Assembly: GCF_012641475.1 (NCBI RefSeq) | Contig: NZ_JABAIL010000002.1 | Location: 631,449-695,448 of the forward strand | Direction of reading: 5' to 3' | Length of the DNA: 64,000 nt | Source: Flammeovirga agarivorans | GTDB taxonomy: Bacteria > Bacteroidota > Bacteroidia > Cytophagales > Flammeovirgaceae | The notes under the pieces: generated by a model | Database searches by the model: none | Told to the model about the DNA's origin: nothing | The model's input: only the letters and a program-made list of their open reading frames with translations | In this document: positions 8,908-21,794 of the stretch, piece after piece | Layout: each line of letters begins with the position of its first letter | How positions within the stretch are numbered: position 1 is the first letter of the stretch | Made by a program: the position numbers and the translations under genes

Positions 8908-9423
8908 TTATTGACCATTCACTTTAGCAATCACCTTACCTGTGATATCTTCACCATTAGCATCGATCAAGAATGCTCCCACTCTTGCCATTATGCCTTC
9001 TGCAATTACCACAGAGTATCCTCCTTCTTTAGCGACAGCAGCAACATGTTCTTCAAGTTTTTTCATAAGAGGTGCCATAGCTTCATTTTGCTTTTTAGCA
9101 ATCCCTTCTTGAGCTCTTTGCTGAAGTTGTTCTACTTCTAATTGAAGTTCTTGTAACTCCTTCTGTCCTTCTTCCAACTGCTGAGGAGACATTGTTTGTT
9201 GTCCCTGCATAAGCGTTTGGTACTTCTCCTGCATAGACTTCTGTTTCATCTCAATTTGAGTTTGAAACTGCTTAGCATAAGATTCGATAATCTTTTGCTG
9301 CGTCTTGAACTCTTGCATTGAGGTGATCACACTATCCTCGTTAATATAAGCCACTTTTTGTTGGGCCATAGCTACAGAAGACAGCATCATCAACGACCAA
9401 ATCGCAAATAAGATTTTCTTCAT
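8908..9423 (-). CDS. OmpH/Skp-family periplasmic chaperone (copy 2)
   Basis: This 171-residue member has a signal peptide (MKKILFAIWSLMMLSSVAMAQ), the start KVAYINEDSVITSMQEFKTQ, a long Gln/Glu-rich coiled coil from about residue 40 to 115, and the C-terminal beta return YSVVIAEGIMARVGAFLIDANGEDIT. That C-terminal DANGEDIT parallels NDGADDIT in copy 1, so these two are the closest pair. Location should be the periplasm. It lies between copies 1 and 3 in one minus-strand run. Confidence 0.92.
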   Translation of the reverse strand: MKKILFAIWSLMMLSSVAMAQQKVAYINEDSVITSMQEFKTQQKIIESYAKQFQTQIEMKQKSMQEKYQTLMQGQQTMSPQQLEEGQKELQELQLEVEQLQQRAQEGIAKKQNEAMAPLMKKLEEHVAAVAKEGGYSVVIAEGIMARVGAFLIDANGEDITGKVIAKVNGQ

Positions 9424-9494
9424 TTTTTACTAAAAATTTCTTCGTTTATATGTAAAACTATACTCTAAGGAAAGTTTCGATGCAAAAATATAAA

Positions 9495-10028
9495 TTATCT
9501 TGGAGAATCCTCAGGATCTCCCTCACCAAGTTCGTCTAAAACGAAATCAGTATAATTATATTTAGGATCTGAATAGATTAATGTAATATCTGAAGCCTTA
9601 TCAAATATAAAATTTAGCTTTTTTTGACGAGCCACAGTTTGGCAAGCTTGAGCGATTTTATCTTGAAGGGGTTTCATATATTCCATACGTTTCGAATAAA
9701 GCAATCCTTCGTAACCAAAATGATTGGTTTGGAACTCTCGCATTTCCTTTTTAAGGTCTGCAATCTTATCCAATTTCTCCTTTTTCATTTCCGGAGTTAA
9801 AAGGATTTCTTCATGAGCGTAAGCTCTTTCCAAATCAGCAATCTCAGCTTTCATACCATCCAATTGCGTCAACCATTTGTCTGTAAGTTTCTTTAGTTTT
9901 TGTTCAGCCTCATTATATTCAGGAAGCTGTTCAATAATGACCTGAGAATCTATATAACCAAATCGCTGGGCATATGAATTTGATAAACTAATGAGAAAGC
10001 ACAGACCTACAAAGAGTATTTTCTTCAT
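9495..10028 (-). CDS. OmpH/Skp-family periplasmic chaperone (copy 3)
   Basis: This 177-residue protein has a signal peptide ending around SNSYAQ, the family start RFGYIDSQVIIEQLPEYNEAEQ, a coiled-coil tentacle with more Lys/Glu and less Gln than the other two copies, and the return strand LNFIFDKASDITLIYSDPKYNYTDFVLDELG cut short by an acidic tail. It resembles the OmpH usually found directly after bamA in Bacteroidota, but here the upstream gene is a methyltransferase 40 bases away, and no bamA is in the window. Confidence 0.9.
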   Translation of the reverse strand: MKKILFVGLCFLISLSNSYAQRFGYIDSQVIIEQLPEYNEAEQKLKKLTDKWLTQLDGMKAEIADLERAYAHEEILLTPEMKKEKLDKIADLKKEMREFQTNHFGYEGLLYSKRMEYMKPLQDKIAQACQTVARQKKLNFIFDKASDITLIYSDPKYNYTDFVLDELGEGDPEDSPR

Positions 10029-10068
10029 TATTCCTTAGTTTAATACACCTTAAAGATGTTTATATTAT

Positions 10069-10713
10069 TCACTTTATCAAAGTGTAGATAGCGCGTGTAA
10101 GTTGAGTTGTTGTTTCATAAGTATCTAATGAATACTCCTTAAAACCCGCTTTAGATGAATAAAAAGCCACATCTTGTTCTTCTACAAGTGTTGCATTTAA
10201 GACACCCCACTCCTCTTCTACGACAATTTTTTTATCATTTGATAACATTCCTACCTTGGAAATCGAATCGTTATAAGGACATTCAATGATCATTCTACCA
10301 CCTTTTTTTAACCATTTATAAGCTTTCTCAATAGCTAATTTCTGATCATCAGCAGAAAGTTCTAGAATACCTGACCACATCCAAAGTATGATGTCTACAC
10401 TTTCTTCTTCCCAATCTAGGGCACAAACATCAGCTTGTACCACCTGAATATCATCAGAGGAATTTTGCTTTAAGATGTCGACCAATGTATCAACGATCTC
10501 AACAGCAATAATTTTACCTTTAAAGTTATTTGCTTTAAGTGAATTAATGATTCGGCCGTAACCCGAACCCAACTCCATGATCACAGCATCTTCTTGGATC
10601 GTAGCGTATACTTGTTGCAGATCTTCTCCACCAGCTAAACCTATTTGATCGGCAAAACCTTTAAAGATATCTAGAGGCATCTTTTGATAGAAAGCAACAT
10701 TACCCTCTTTCAT
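10069..10713 (-). CDS. Class I SAM-dependent methyltransferase
   Basis: This is a cytoplasmic methyltransferase of unknown substrate, 214 residues. Motif I is MELGSGYGRIINSL near residue 48, followed by the acidic end of strand 2 (IIAVEIVD), VVQADVCALDW (motif II) and IILWMWSGILEL (motif IV). The C-terminal half has the GGRMIIECPYND strand. It lies 40 bases upstream of the ompH genes on the same strand and may share their transcript. No target-specific domain is visible. Confidence 0.85.
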   Translation of the reverse strand: MKEGNVAFYQKMPLDIFKGFADQIGLAGGEDLQQVYATIQEDAVIMELGSGYGRIINSLKANNFKGKIIAVEIVDTLVDILKQNSSDDIQVVQADVCALDWEEESVDIILWMWSGILELSADDQKLAIEKAYKWLKKGGRMIIECPYNDSISKVGMLSNDKKIVVEEEWGVLNATLVEEQDVAFYSSKAGFKEYSLDTYETTTQLTRAIYTLIK

Positions 10714-10922
10714 ATTTCGAGATTTAAAAAATTTATTACGTACAGACAGGAAATTTTTCCACCCAAATTGACGTCAAAAACTATGCAAGCTTACTACTTC
10801 AATTCGATTATCTTGACTAGAACGAAATAATCATATCGAAAGTATCTATCAATACCGTTATTTCTTGAATAAGTTCAAAAAAGAGCAGTTTTCTTTCTCA
10901 AAAAGCAAATCGTATAAAAGGG

Positions 10923-10952
10923 CAAAACCCCATCTGTACAGATGGGGTTTTG
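10923..10952. terminator. Perfect 30-bp palindromic terminator downstream of icd
   Basis: Arms 10923-10937 and 10938-10952 are perfectly complementary, leaving a tight loop around GTAC. CCCC/GGGG stems flanked by A/T tracts make it a strong terminator for the isocitrate dehydrogenase gene. Confidence 0.85.
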
Positions 10953-10974
10953 TTTTAATATATCTACTTGGTAA

Positions 10975-13503
<2,529 letters not shown>

Positions 13504-14637
13504 ATGAGTTTTTTGTCGAAGTATAACATCAAACAAGACCAAGTATGGCAATTCCTTTTAGTGATAGCCTACTTTTTTTTAACCTTCAACTTTTTTGATC
13601 AGAGGTTCGGACACACCTATGCACTTATCAAAGCAGGTCTTCTAATTGGAGCTCAAATCATACTATGGCAGGTCAATTTAAAATTTTTAATACCATCACT
13701 TTTACTAAAAAAGAAGTATCTATTTTATGGGGCTGCATTATTCATAATTACTTTAAGCATTGCCACCTTATACAATAGAAGCGAAAAAAGAGTAATGGAT
13801 TCTTGGAGAGTTGAAGCGAAATCTGAAAGATTGTTTCCATTTGATGCTCCCGAAGAGGAACAGAATCAATACAATAGAAATCGAATGAGAGGTGAAAACA
13901 GAGCAAAAAGATTCTTTACACCTCCAAAAATTTTCGAATCACTCTACAACTTCATCTTATTTAGTGTAGTTGCATTATTAAGTACTGCCTATAGAATGAC
14001 AGTATATAGTTTAAAAAAAGAAAATGAAGCAACATTATTAAGAGAAGAAAAGGTAAAATCCGAAATGAGTTTTCTAAAATCTCAAGTCAATCCTCATTTC
14101 TTATTTAATGTACTCAATAATATCTATTCATTATCCTTCTTAAAATCTGACAAAACACCTGATGTAGTACTCCAACTATCAGACATGTTACGATACATGT
14201 TGTACCATACTGGGACTGAAACTGTTCCTTTATCAAAAGAAGTTGAGTATTTGCAAAATTTCATATCATTACATTTATTGAAAGATGACACTCTACAAGA
14301 AAGAGTTAAATATGATATCAATATTTCATCACATCACTTACAAATAGCTCCACTACTCTTTGCTCCTTTCATAGAAAATGCTTTCAAACATAGTCATATC
14401 GAAGATGAGCAAAATGGATGGATCAGTATTTCATTAGAAACCGAAAAAAACAATACTATACTGTTCAATGTTTCCAATTCAAAACCTTCAAGAAAAATAA
14501 GCAAAGACAAAGAAGGCGGTATTGGTTTGGAGAATGTAAAAAAACGTCTCACCTTGCAGTATAAAAACAAACACATATTAACCATCAATGAGACCCATGA
14601 TAGGTTCTCGGTTACATTAGAATTACACACATCATAA
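13504..14637 (+). CDS. LytS/YehU-type sensor histidine kinase
   Basis: This inner-membrane kinase of the His_kinase (PF06580) type has 377 residues. Four hydrophobic segments occupy about residues 15-100 and 150-170. The phospho-acceptor motif is [18 protein letters not shown] (His near residue 198), followed by a HATPase domain with FIENAFKHS and [12 protein letters not shown]. Such kinases normally pair with an adjacent LytTR response regulator; none is present, the next gene being icmF 25 bases downstream. The short gap suggests co-transcription with icmF, but the functional link is unproven. Confidence 0.9.
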   Translation: MSFLSKYNIKQDQVWQFLLVIAYFFLTFNFFDQRFGHTYALIKAGLLIGAQIILWQVNLKFLIPSLLLKKKYLFYGAALFIITLSIATLYNRSEKRVMDSWRVEAKSERLFPFDAPEEEQNQYNRNRMRGENRAKRFFTPPKIFESLYNFILFSVVALLSTAYRMTVYSLKKENEATLLREEKVKSEMSFLKSQVNPHFLFNVLNNIYSLSFLKSDKTPDVVLQLSDMLRYMLYHTGTETVPLSKEVEYLQNFISLHLLKDDTLQERVKYDINISSHHLQIAPLLFAPFIENAFKHSHIEDEQNGWISISLETEKNNTILFNVSNSKPSRKISKDKEGGIGLENVKKRLTLQYKNKHILTINETHDRFSVTLELHTS

Positions 14638-14662
14638 ACACTTAAACATTAAACACACTAAA

Positions 14663-17600
14663 ATGACTTCACAAATGAATTCGAGTCAACCGTATCAACC
14701 TAAACATAAAATAAGGTTAGTAACGGCTGGTTCTTTATTCGACGGACATGATGCGTCTATTAACATCATGCGTCGAATCATGCAGTCAACTGGCGCTGAA
14801 ATCATTCACCTTGGTCACAACCGATCTGCTCAAGAGATTGTAGATTGTGCTATTCAAGAAGACGTACAAGGTATTGCAATCACTTCCTACCAAGGAGGGC
14901 ACTTAGAGTATTTCAAATACATCTATGATTTACTGAAAGAGAGAGGAGCTGACACCATTGGTATCTACGGAGGTGGTGGAGGTACTATTTTACCTACTGA
15001 AATTGAAGAACTCCACCAATACGGTATCAATAGAATATATTCACCTGATGACGGAAGAAAACTAGGCCTTCAGGGAATGATCAATGACATTTTAATACAA
15101 TGTGATTTTCCTACTGGAAAAAATATACAGAAGGAGTCTCTAAATATTGACAAGAAGTCTCATAAAAACCTTGGTAGAGTTATTTCTGCTATTGAAAACT
15201 TCAAAAGTAATCATCAAGAGTTTTTAAGTGATCTTGCTAAAAAAGCAGAATATATTACTACTCCAGTCCTTGGTATTACTGGGACAGGCGGTGCTGGTAA
15301 ATCTTCATTAGTAGATGAGTTAATTAGAAGATTTCTCCTTTCATCTGATGATCGACAAGTTGCGATTATATCTGTCGACCCTTCCAAAAGAAAAACTGGA
15401 GGAGCACTACTAGGTGATAGAATTCGAATGAATGCTATTTCCAATGGTAGAGTGTATATGCGTTCTTTAGCAACAAGACAGGCACATATCGCTTTATCAC
15501 AACATATTCAAGAAGTATTGAACCTTGTTAAGGTCGCTGGGTTCGACTTGATTATTCTAGAAACATCAGGTATCGGTCAGTCGGGCACTGAAATTATTGA
15601 CTTTAGTGATGTCTCATTATATGTGATGACTCCCGAATATGGCGCAGCAACTCAATTAGAAAAGATTGACATGCTGGATTATGCCGATGTTATTGCTTTA
15701 AATAAGTTTGATAAGAAAGGTGCACAAGATGCACTGAGAGATGTTGCAAAACAATACCGTAGAAACCACAACTTATTTGAATTACCAGATGATGATACAC
15801 CGGTATTTGGTACAATGGCCTCTCAATTTAATGATACAGGAGTCAATCAACTCTACAACAAATTAATTGAGCTAATTAACGCAAAGAAGAAAGATCTTGC
15901 TTTATCAAAAGTTGAAAATAACATTGAAGGAAATAGAATTCACATTATCCCTCCTTCAAGAGTAAGGTACTTGTCTGAAATCTCTGAGGTAATCAGAAAT
16001 TATAATGCTTCAGTAGACGAACAAGCTGAATTAGCGGATAAGCTCTATGGACTTCAAAAAGCGATTGAAGTTGTAGATCATGACAACCAAACTAAAGGTG
16101 TACTTCAAAAAGCTTTTGAAGATATTAAAAAGCAGACCAACCATGAAGTTTTAGATATTATTGAAGGTTGGAAAGAAAAAGTTGACAATTATGCTAGTGA
16201 TGTTTTCACTTATCAGGTAAGAGGAAAAGATATCTATGTGGATACAAAATCAACTACATTGTCTGGTAATAAAATATCGAAAGTGACTTTACCAAAGTAT
16301 AAAGGGTGGGGTGATATTGTAAAATGGTCAATGCAGGAAAATGTACCTGGAGAATTTCCTTATACTGCCGGTGTATTCCCTTTCAAAAGAAAAGGTGAAG
16401 ATCCTACTAGAATGTTTGCAGGAGAAGGAAACCCAGAACGTACCAACAGAAGATTCCATTATTTATCTGAAGGGCAACCTGCTGCTCGACTATCTACAGC
16501 ATTCGATTCGGTCACTTTATACGGTGAAGATCCTGCGTTCAGACCTGACATTTATGGTAAAATTGGCAATTCAGGTGTTAACGTCTCCAGTTTAGATGAT
16601 GCAAAAAGGTTATATTCAGGTTTTGACCTTTGTGCTCCTTCTACATCTGTATCTATGACGATCAATGGGCCAGCTGCTGCTATGACAGCTTTCTTTATGA
16701 ATGCTGCCATTGATCAACAATGTGAGCTATATATTAAGGAAAAAGGTCTTGAAAAAGATGTTCAGAATAAAATTGACGAAATCTACCAAGGATCAACAGC
16801 TCCAAAATATAGAGGTGAACTTCCAAAAAATCACAATGGATTAGGATTAATGCTTTTAGGTGTCACCGGAGACCAAGTACTTCCAACTGATGTCTATGAG
16901 GAAATAAAGAAAGCCACAATACAGAAAGTAAGAGGTACGGTTCAAGCAGACATTCTAAAAGAAGATCAAGCACAAAACACTTGTATTTTCTCAACGGAGT
17001 TTTCTTTACGTTTGATGGGTGATATGCAAGAGTATTTCACTAATCAAAGTATTAAAAACTTCTATTCTGTATCGATCTCAGGGTATCATATTGCTGAAGC
17101 TGGAGCCAACCCAATATCTCAATTGGCATTTACCTTAGCAAATGGATTCACCTTTATAGAATACTATTTAAATAGAGGAATGAAGATTGATGATTTCGCT
17201 CCAAACTTCTCATTCTTCTTCTCAAATGGAGTCGATCCAGAATATGCCGTAATAGGTAGAGTAGCCAGGAAAATTTGGGCAAAAGCATTAAAGTACAAAT
17301 ACAAAGCAAGTGATCGATCACAAAAGTTAAAGTACCACATTCAAACTTCTGGTAGATCATTACATGCTCAAGAAATTGCTTTTAATGATATCAGAACCAC
17401 TCTTCAGGCTTTATATGCTATTTATGACAACTGTAATTCACTACATACAAATGCATATGATGAGGCGATTACCACACCAACAGAAGAATCCGTTAGAAGA
17501 GCCGTTGCTATTCAGTTGATTATCAACAAGGAGTTGGGATTAACCAAAAATGAAAATCCTATTCAAGGTGCTTTTATCATTGAAGAGCTTACTGACTTAG

Positions 17601-18031
17601 TTGAAGAAGCGGTAATGGCTGAATTTGATAGAATTACTGAAAGAGGTGGTGTACTTGGAGCCATGGAAACAATGTACCAACGCTCTAAAATCCAAGAGGA
17701 ATCTCTATACTATGAAACATTGAAGCATAATGGAGATTTCCCTATCATTGGTGTAAATACTTTCTTATCAAAAAATGGATCACCAACAGTGATCCCTGAT
17801 GAAGTAATTAGATCTACTAAAGAAGAAAAAAATGGGCAAATCCATGCGCTCGAACAATTACATCAAGTTTTAGAGAGTAATGGTAAAAAAGCACTTGGGA
17901 AGCTCTGTGAAGATGCCTTAAATCAGAATAATACTTTTGCAGCCTTAATGGAAGCCACTAAATATTGTTCTCTTGGGCAAATCACCTCCGCTTTATTTGA
18001 AGTTGGTGGGCAATACAGAAGAAATATGTAA
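14663..18031 (+). CDS. icmF: Fused isobutyryl-CoA mutase IcmF
   Basis: IcmF interconverts isobutyryl-CoA and n-butyryl-CoA (often pivalyl-CoA/isovaleryl-CoA as well) using adenosylcobalamin. The 1122 residues carry three parts in the family order. First is the B12-binding domain (about 15-145; DGHDASI, with HLGHNRS and GGGGTI). Then comes the MeaB-like G-protein chaperone (about 180-430; Walker [10 protein letters not shown] from residue 206, LGDRIRMN switch, ALNKFDKKG base motif). Last is the mutase barrel (about 540-1090; [40 protein letters not shown]). The fusion and [17 protein letters not shown] distinguish it from methylmalonyl-CoA mutase. Typical length is about 1090-1130. No acyl-CoA pathway genes adjoin it. 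Confidence 0.96.
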   Translation: MTSQMNSSQPYQPKHKIRLVTAGSLFDGHDASINIMRRIMQSTGAEIIHLGHNRSAQEIVDCAIQEDVQGIAITSYQGGHLEYFKYIYDLLKERGADTIGIYGGGGGTILPTEIEELHQYGINRIYSPDDGRKLGLQGMINDILIQCDFPTGKNIQKESLNIDKKSHKNLGRVISAIENFKSNHQEFLSDLAKKAEYITTPVLGITGTGGAGKSSLVDELIRRFLLSSDDRQVAIISVDPSKRKTGGALLGDRIRMNAISNGRVYMRSLATRQAHIALSQHIQEVLNLVKVAGFDLIILETSGIGQSGTEIIDFSDVSLYVMTPEYGAATQLEKIDMLDYADVIALNKFDKKGAQDALRDVAKQYRRNHNLFELPDDDTPVFGTMASQFNDTGVNQLYNKLIELINAKKKDLALSKVENNIEGNRIHIIPPSRVRYLSEISEVIRNYNASVDEQAELADKLYGLQKAIEVVDHDNQTKGVLQKAFEDIKKQTNHEVLDIIEGWKEKVDNYASDVFTYQVRGKDIYVDTKSTTLSGNKISKVTLPKYKGWGDIVKWSMQENVPGEFPYTAGVFPFKRKGEDPTRMFAGEGNPERTNRRFHYLSEGQPAARLSTAFDSVTLYGEDPAFRPDIYGKIGNSGVNVSSLDDAKRLYSGFDLCAPSTSVSMTINGPAAAMTAFFMNAAIDQQCELYIKEKGLEKDVQNKIDEIYQGSTAPKYRGELPKNHNGLGLMLLGVTGDQVLPTDVYEEIKKATIQKVRGTVQADILKEDQAQNTCIFSTEFSLRLMGDMQEYFTNQSIKNFYSVSISGYHIAEAGANPISQLAFTLANGFTFIEYYLNRGMKIDDFAPNFSFFFSNGVDPEYAVIGRVARKIWAKALKYKYKASDRSQKLKYHIQTSGRSLHAQEIAFNDIRTTLQALYAIYDNCNSLHTNAYDEAITTPTEESVRRAVAIQLIINKELGLTKNENPIQGAFIIEELTDLVEEAVMAEFDRITERGGVLGAMETMYQRSKIQEESLYYETLKHNGDFPIIGVNTFLSKNGSPTVIPDEVIRSTKEEKNGQIHALEQLHQVLESNGKKALGKLCEDALNQNNTFAALMEATKYCSLGQITSALFEVGGQYRRNM

Positions 18032-18038
18032 TAGATAC

Positions 18039-18072
18039 AAAAAGGCCTCTGAAATTACTCAGAGGCCTTTTT
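18039..18072. terminator. Hairpin terminator after icmF
   Basis: Arms 18039-18052 and 18059-18072 pair over 14 bp with a 6-base loop and A/T flanks. It can serve icmF and the converging barrel protein gene. Confidence 0.88.
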
Positions 18073-18077
18073 ATTTA

Positions 18078-18548
18078 TTACAAACCTAAACTAATACCGA
18101 TCTGTGCTCCAGATCCAATATTACCTTGAATACCGATTTTATCTGAGATATGATACTTAGCACCTACACCAATACCCCAGTGTAATTGATTGGCATGACC
18201 AAAATCAAATCCAATATCACCCACAGCATATACATCCCATTTTGGATTCGTAATATTTAATACTCTATCTGCATACCATCTAAATCTAGCACCAGCACCA
18301 AAAGTACTTCCGTCTCCAGACCAAGATTGATAATCAACAAATGCACCTACTGTAAAATCCCTCCCTAACTGAGCAATTTCATAATCGGCCATAAAACCTA
18401 TGGTATTATTTGAGAAACCAGTGGTTAAACCAATATTTAAAGTACCAGGACCTTTAAAGTTTCCTCCCCCATTTGCAGGAGCTTGAGCGTAAAGATTTGA
18501 GAAGCTTAATGTAATTAAAGTGATGAATAGATATAAAGCTTTTTTCAT
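18078..18548 (-). CDS. Small secreted outer-membrane beta-barrel-like protein
   Basis: No named family was recognised. The 156 residues start with a clear signal peptide (MKKALYLFITLITLSFSNLYAQ), then a Gly-rich linker. After that come alternating beta-strand segments (LNIGLTTGFSNNTIGFMADYEI, TFGAGARFRWYAD, WDVYAVGDIGFDFGH, WGIGVGAKYHI, IQGNIGSGAQIGISLGL) typical of an eight-stranded OmpA/OmpW-like barrel. It stands alone between two terminators. Confidence 0.8.
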   Translation of the reverse strand: MKKALYLFITLITLSFSNLYAQAPANGGGNFKGPGTLNIGLTTGFSNNTIGFMADYEIAQLGRDFTVGAFVDYQSWSGDGSTFGAGARFRWYADRVLNITNPKWDVYAVGDIGFDFGHANQLHWGIGVGAKYHISDKIGIQGNIGSGAQIGISLGL

Positions 18549-18647
18549 TGTTGTAAACTTTTTAATGATTGAGTTTTTATTTTCACTTACTTATTTCCTA
18601 ATCATTAAAATGTCACCTGATAAATTCATTTTTTTTCAAAAAAAATA

Positions 18648-18679
18648 AAAGAGCCACTTCTTTAGGGAAGTGACTCTTT
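18648..18679 (-). terminator. Hairpin terminator for the small membrane protein gene
   Basis: Arms 18648-18660 and 18667-18679 form a 13-bp stem with one mismatch and a 6-base loop. A/T tracts on both sides suit termination of the minus-strand gene. Confidence 0.75.
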
Positions 18680-18702
18680 CAATATTACGAATTTATATAA
18701 GA

Positions 18703-19071
18703 TTAAATTTTCTCCAAGGACACAATTGATAGTTCAATTGCGTTAATTTTTTTAATAAAATATATGATGACGAATAACTCTACCCCTGTTCCAACACATT
18801 GTTGAATAAAGTAACTTACATCTACACTTAATAGAAAAGAATTAAATAGTAGATGTACTATCACCAAAAATACCAATGATGCTTTCGGGTGATTTCCCAT
18901 CCGTAAAGCAACTACTATGTATAAAATGCTTAATAGAGTAGAAATAACCTTCTCTGATAAGTCTCCATTCTCAAGAGAAATCATCAGTATATTTAAAATT
19001 GACAACCCTATTAGGGATAATTTTGATTTTCTTAGTAAGCTACCAAATTGTTTTAATTGAAGTTCTAACAT
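18703..19071 (-). CDS. Small integral membrane protein of unknown function
   Basis: I do not recognise a family. The 122-residue product has about four hydrophobic helices (LSLIGLSILNILMISL, VISTLLSILYIVVAL, ASLVFLVIVHLLFNSFLL, GVELFVIIYFI) separated by short charged loops, and no signal peptidase site. It is monocistronic, bracketed by terminator hairpins. The coding potential is reasonable but rests on composition alone. Confidence 0.7.
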   Translation of the reverse strand: MLELQLKQFGSLLRKSKLSLIGLSILNILMISLENGDLSEKVISTLLSILYIVVALRMGNHPKASLVFLVIVHLLFNSFLLSVDVSYFIQQCVGTGVELFVIIYFIKKINAIELSIVSLEKI

Positions 19072-19148
19072 AATAGATGAATTGATTAAAATTGAAGAGT
19101 ATATTATCTATATTTTAATATCAATCCATAAGAAATATCACTACAAAA

Positions 19149-19180
19149 AAAGGCCACCTCATTGAATTGAGATGGCCTTT
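19149..19180. terminator. Hairpin terminator downstream of TPR gene
   Basis: Arms 19149-19160 and 19169-19180 pair over 12 positions with one wobble-type mismatch and end in T/A tracts. Confidence 0.75.
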
Positions 19181-19197
19181 CTTAAAAGTCTGGAACT

Positions 19198-20538
19198 TTA
19201 TTTATTTAAAGCTTCCAACTCCTTGATATCTTTTAACTTCTGAATATCTGCAAACTCATATCGAACTGCATTCTTAAATGAACCGCCATATGCCGCTTTT
19301 AAGAAACTCTCTGAAGTTTTATAATCTCCAATTTCTTTGTAAACCAATGCAATTGCAAAATTGTATTTCGCTTTTGTTGGAGGATTAATAGTAGGATTAT
19401 GAATTACCTTCTTTAATTTCTCTGTAGCTACTCCGATTTCACTAAGGTTCTTTTCACACATTGTCTTCATGAAAATCACATTAATGTTTCTTTCATTTTG
19501 AGGCAATGCTTTTTGGAACTCTTCCATATGAATATATGCTGTTGCATAGTCCATTGCTTGATAGTTCAGTGTCGCTAAATCTAACAACTTAGCAGAACGC
19601 TTTTTAACGTCTTTCTCAGCCATTAAAGCTCTATCTTGAGCAGCAATTACTTTTGTTTTATCAGTTCTGATAGCAGCCAACTGCTTTTGTAAATCGAAGG
19701 CCTCTATATAAGATGAATTAATTCCTAAAGTCACGTCAATCATATGTTGCGACTTTTCATAATCCATAACAGTAAAGTAAGTTTGTGCTAAATTAAAGTA
19801 GTAATCCTCTTGGAAGATCATAAACATAGATTCTGCTTCGCTTGTAGTAATCTTGTCCATCCACTCTTTTGCTTCAGCATACTTAGCTTGCTCAAACAAA
19901 GCCCAAACGTACTGATAATAGTATCTTTCGTTACCCGATAAAGGTTCAATATCACCAATGATATTAGCCATTAGTTCTTCCGCTTTCTCAGGATGACCCA
20001 TTTCATTCCAATACATCGACTCATAATAGTCTAAGTCAAATGATTCTGTAAGGTTTAATTTTCTTACGTCATCAATATGTTTTTTGGAGAACCTGTGTCT
20101 ATTTGCTTGATCAAGAATATCTAATATTTTTAATTTGTATAGATATTTTTGCTCAATTGCTCCATCTTTTTGATAAGCCAAATCATAGAACTCTACAGCT
20201 TTAATTGGCTGCTTACGTTGAGAATATAAATCGCCCAACATCTCATAAGCTCTAAAGAATCCTGGATCTGCTTTCACACAAGCTTCAAGTGTTTGGATCG
20301 CATCACCAAACTTTGTAACTGCTAAATATGTGTTTGCCTTTTTGAAGTAAATACTCCCATCATTTGGACTAGCATTAATTGCTTGATCCAACATATCCAA
20401 AGCCTCGTTGTAACGGTTGTTTGCTAATAAAAAATCTGCTTTCTCTAAATAGTCTGCAGCACTTTGTGAAAATGCAGGACTCACTACTAACAAGGAGCAA
20501 ACTAACTTTAAGATGATATGAAATTTAGATAGTTTCAT
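19198..20538 (-). CDS. Exported tetratricopeptide-repeat protein (paralog A)
   Basis: This is a probable periplasmic or envelope scaffold. The 446 residues begin with a signal peptide ending near SPAFSQ. They continue with at least seven TPR units, e.g. ADFLLANNRYNEALDMLDQAINASPNDGSIYFKKANTYL split over the first two units. The C-terminal segment (YNFAIALVYKEIGDYKTSESFLKAAYGGSF...ADIQKLK) parallels the end of the 440-residue TPR protein at 32145-33467, which has the same overall length and layout. The two therefore look like distant paralogs. The specific partner is unknown. Confidence 0.85.
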   Translation of the reverse strand: MKLSKFHIILKLVCSLLVVSPAFSQSAADYLEKADFLLANNRYNEALDMLDQAINASPNDGSIYFKKANTYLAVTKFGDAIQTLEACVKADPGFFRAYEMLGDLYSQRKQPIKAVEFYDLAYQKDGAIEQKYLYKLKILDILDQANRHRFSKKHIDDVRKLNLTESFDLDYYESMYWNEMGHPEKAEELMANIIGDIEPLSGNERYYYQYVWALFEQAKYAEAKEWMDKITTSEAESMFMIFQEDYYFNLAQTYFTVMDYEKSQHMIDVTLGINSSYIEAFDLQKQLAAIRTDKTKVIAAQDRALMAEKDVKKRSAKLLDLATLNYQAMDYATAYIHMEEFQKALPQNERNINVIFMKTMCEKNLSEIGVATEKLKKVIHNPTINPPTKAKYNFAIALVYKEIGDYKTSESFLKAAYGGSFKNAVRYEFADIQKLKDIKELEALNK

Positions 20539-20657
20539 AGATTTCTAATGTTGAAGAACTCTTTTTCTATTGTATAAAAAGCTTGAAAAATTTATGCCTT
20601 TTATGATACAACTGAATAAATAAAAAAATAGTATAAGCGGTACAGTTATTTACCAGA

Positions 20658-21794
20658 CTAATATGAATTTAAGAAATCAGTAAGCTGTCCATCTACCCCA
20701 TATTGATTTAATTTTCTTTGGTAGGCTTCAGCAGCTTCCTTACTTACAAAATTTCCAGCAAATACTTGATAAGTGATATCTCCACTGTATTGATCAATCA
20801 TGATATATACATCCTCGATATCGTACTCCCTCACAATTTGACATTGCTCCTGAGCAGATTCTAAATCACCCACATCTGTAATTAAGACAGACCATCTATT
20901 TTTCTCAATACGCACACCGTTAGGATTATATAAATAACGGTACATTGGGTCAAATGAGATGTACTCGGCAAAATACGTAGTAGGTTCAGCATCTTTTCCT
21001 TCAAAGTCTTTGATATTGAAGAACCAATATGCCTGTAATACAGAAAACGAAGTAGCTTCTTCATCTCCTTTTACATATAGGTAATATGTATTTCCTTGAT
21101 CCGTAAGTTGTTTTGGTAAACCTCTTCTCATGGTATAAGCTGTAACTAAATAATTAATTACTGGCTCTCCAGCTACATGATCTTTCGGAGGCTTAGGAGC
21201 CACACGAACAAAATCTAGCTTACCATCATTATTAAAGTCACCAAAACTATCAGTTCCTTGGAATAAACTCGAGAACGATGTCTGACGGATTGAATTTCTA
21301 TCTGTAATGTCAAAAACGTTGTAACAACGATATCTACAATTTTCTCCTAAACAATCTTCTCTAAAAGAGATCAGCATTAAATAAGATTTACCTAAATAAT
21401 CGAATTCTTTTGCCTCTAAAACGTTAGAGTAATTTTGTCTAATAGATTTTTCCATTGAACAGAAGAAATTAAATTCTCTGCCATTCAATATTATCCCCGT
21501 TGGATTGGGGTTGAAGATGTTGTCATACTCTGCTCCATTCACAAAATAAATTTTAAAAGGAATAGAAGCATCTCCATAAATCGTAAATGTTGTATCTCCT
21601 ACTTCTGCAGAGCTAGTTGGAAATAATTCGCTTTTAACTGAAACTGCTTCCTGAGAAAGTGAACTCGGTGAATATGTCGCTCCTTCGACCACTTCCTGTG
21701 CATGAGATTCTAAATCAAAAAAGAAGAAAACTGCAGTAAAAAAGACTATTAAATACCTTAATGAAATATTTAATATATTTTCTTTGTTCATCAT
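20658..21794 (-). CDS. Exported SPOR-domain protein
   Basis: The 378-residue product has an N-terminal hydrophobic signal (about 10-32), a central region with a calcium-loop-like FG-GAP/VCBS segment (GDFNNDGKLDFVRVAP, about 190), and a C-terminal SPOR domain (about 300-378) beginning RWSVLITDVG and including ITYQVFAGNFVSKEAAEAYQRKL. SPOR domains bind denuded septal peptidoglycan in characterised cases. Two cysteine pairs (DCLGENCRYRC) may form disulfides. Neighbours are TPR and Ig-like repeat proteins, so an envelope role is likely; the exact job is unknown. Confidence 0.82.
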   Translation of the reverse strand: MMNKENILNISLRYLIVFFTAVFFFFDLESHAQEVVEGATYSPSSLSQEAVSVKSELFPTSSAEVGDTTFTIYGDASIPFKIYFVNGAEYDNIFNPNPTGIILNGREFNFFCSMEKSIRQNYSNVLEAKEFDYLGKSYLMLISFREDCLGENCRYRCYNVFDITDRNSIRQTSFSSLFQGTDSFGDFNNDGKLDFVRVAPKPPKDHVAGEPVINYLVTAYTMRRGLPKQLTDQGNTYYLYVKGDEEATSFSVLQAYWFFNIKDFEGKDAEPTTYFAEYISFDPMYRYLYNPNGVRIEKNRWSVLITDVGDLESAQEQCQIVREYDIEDVYIMIDQYSGDITYQVFAGNFVSKEAAEAYQRKLNQYGVDGQLTDFLNSY

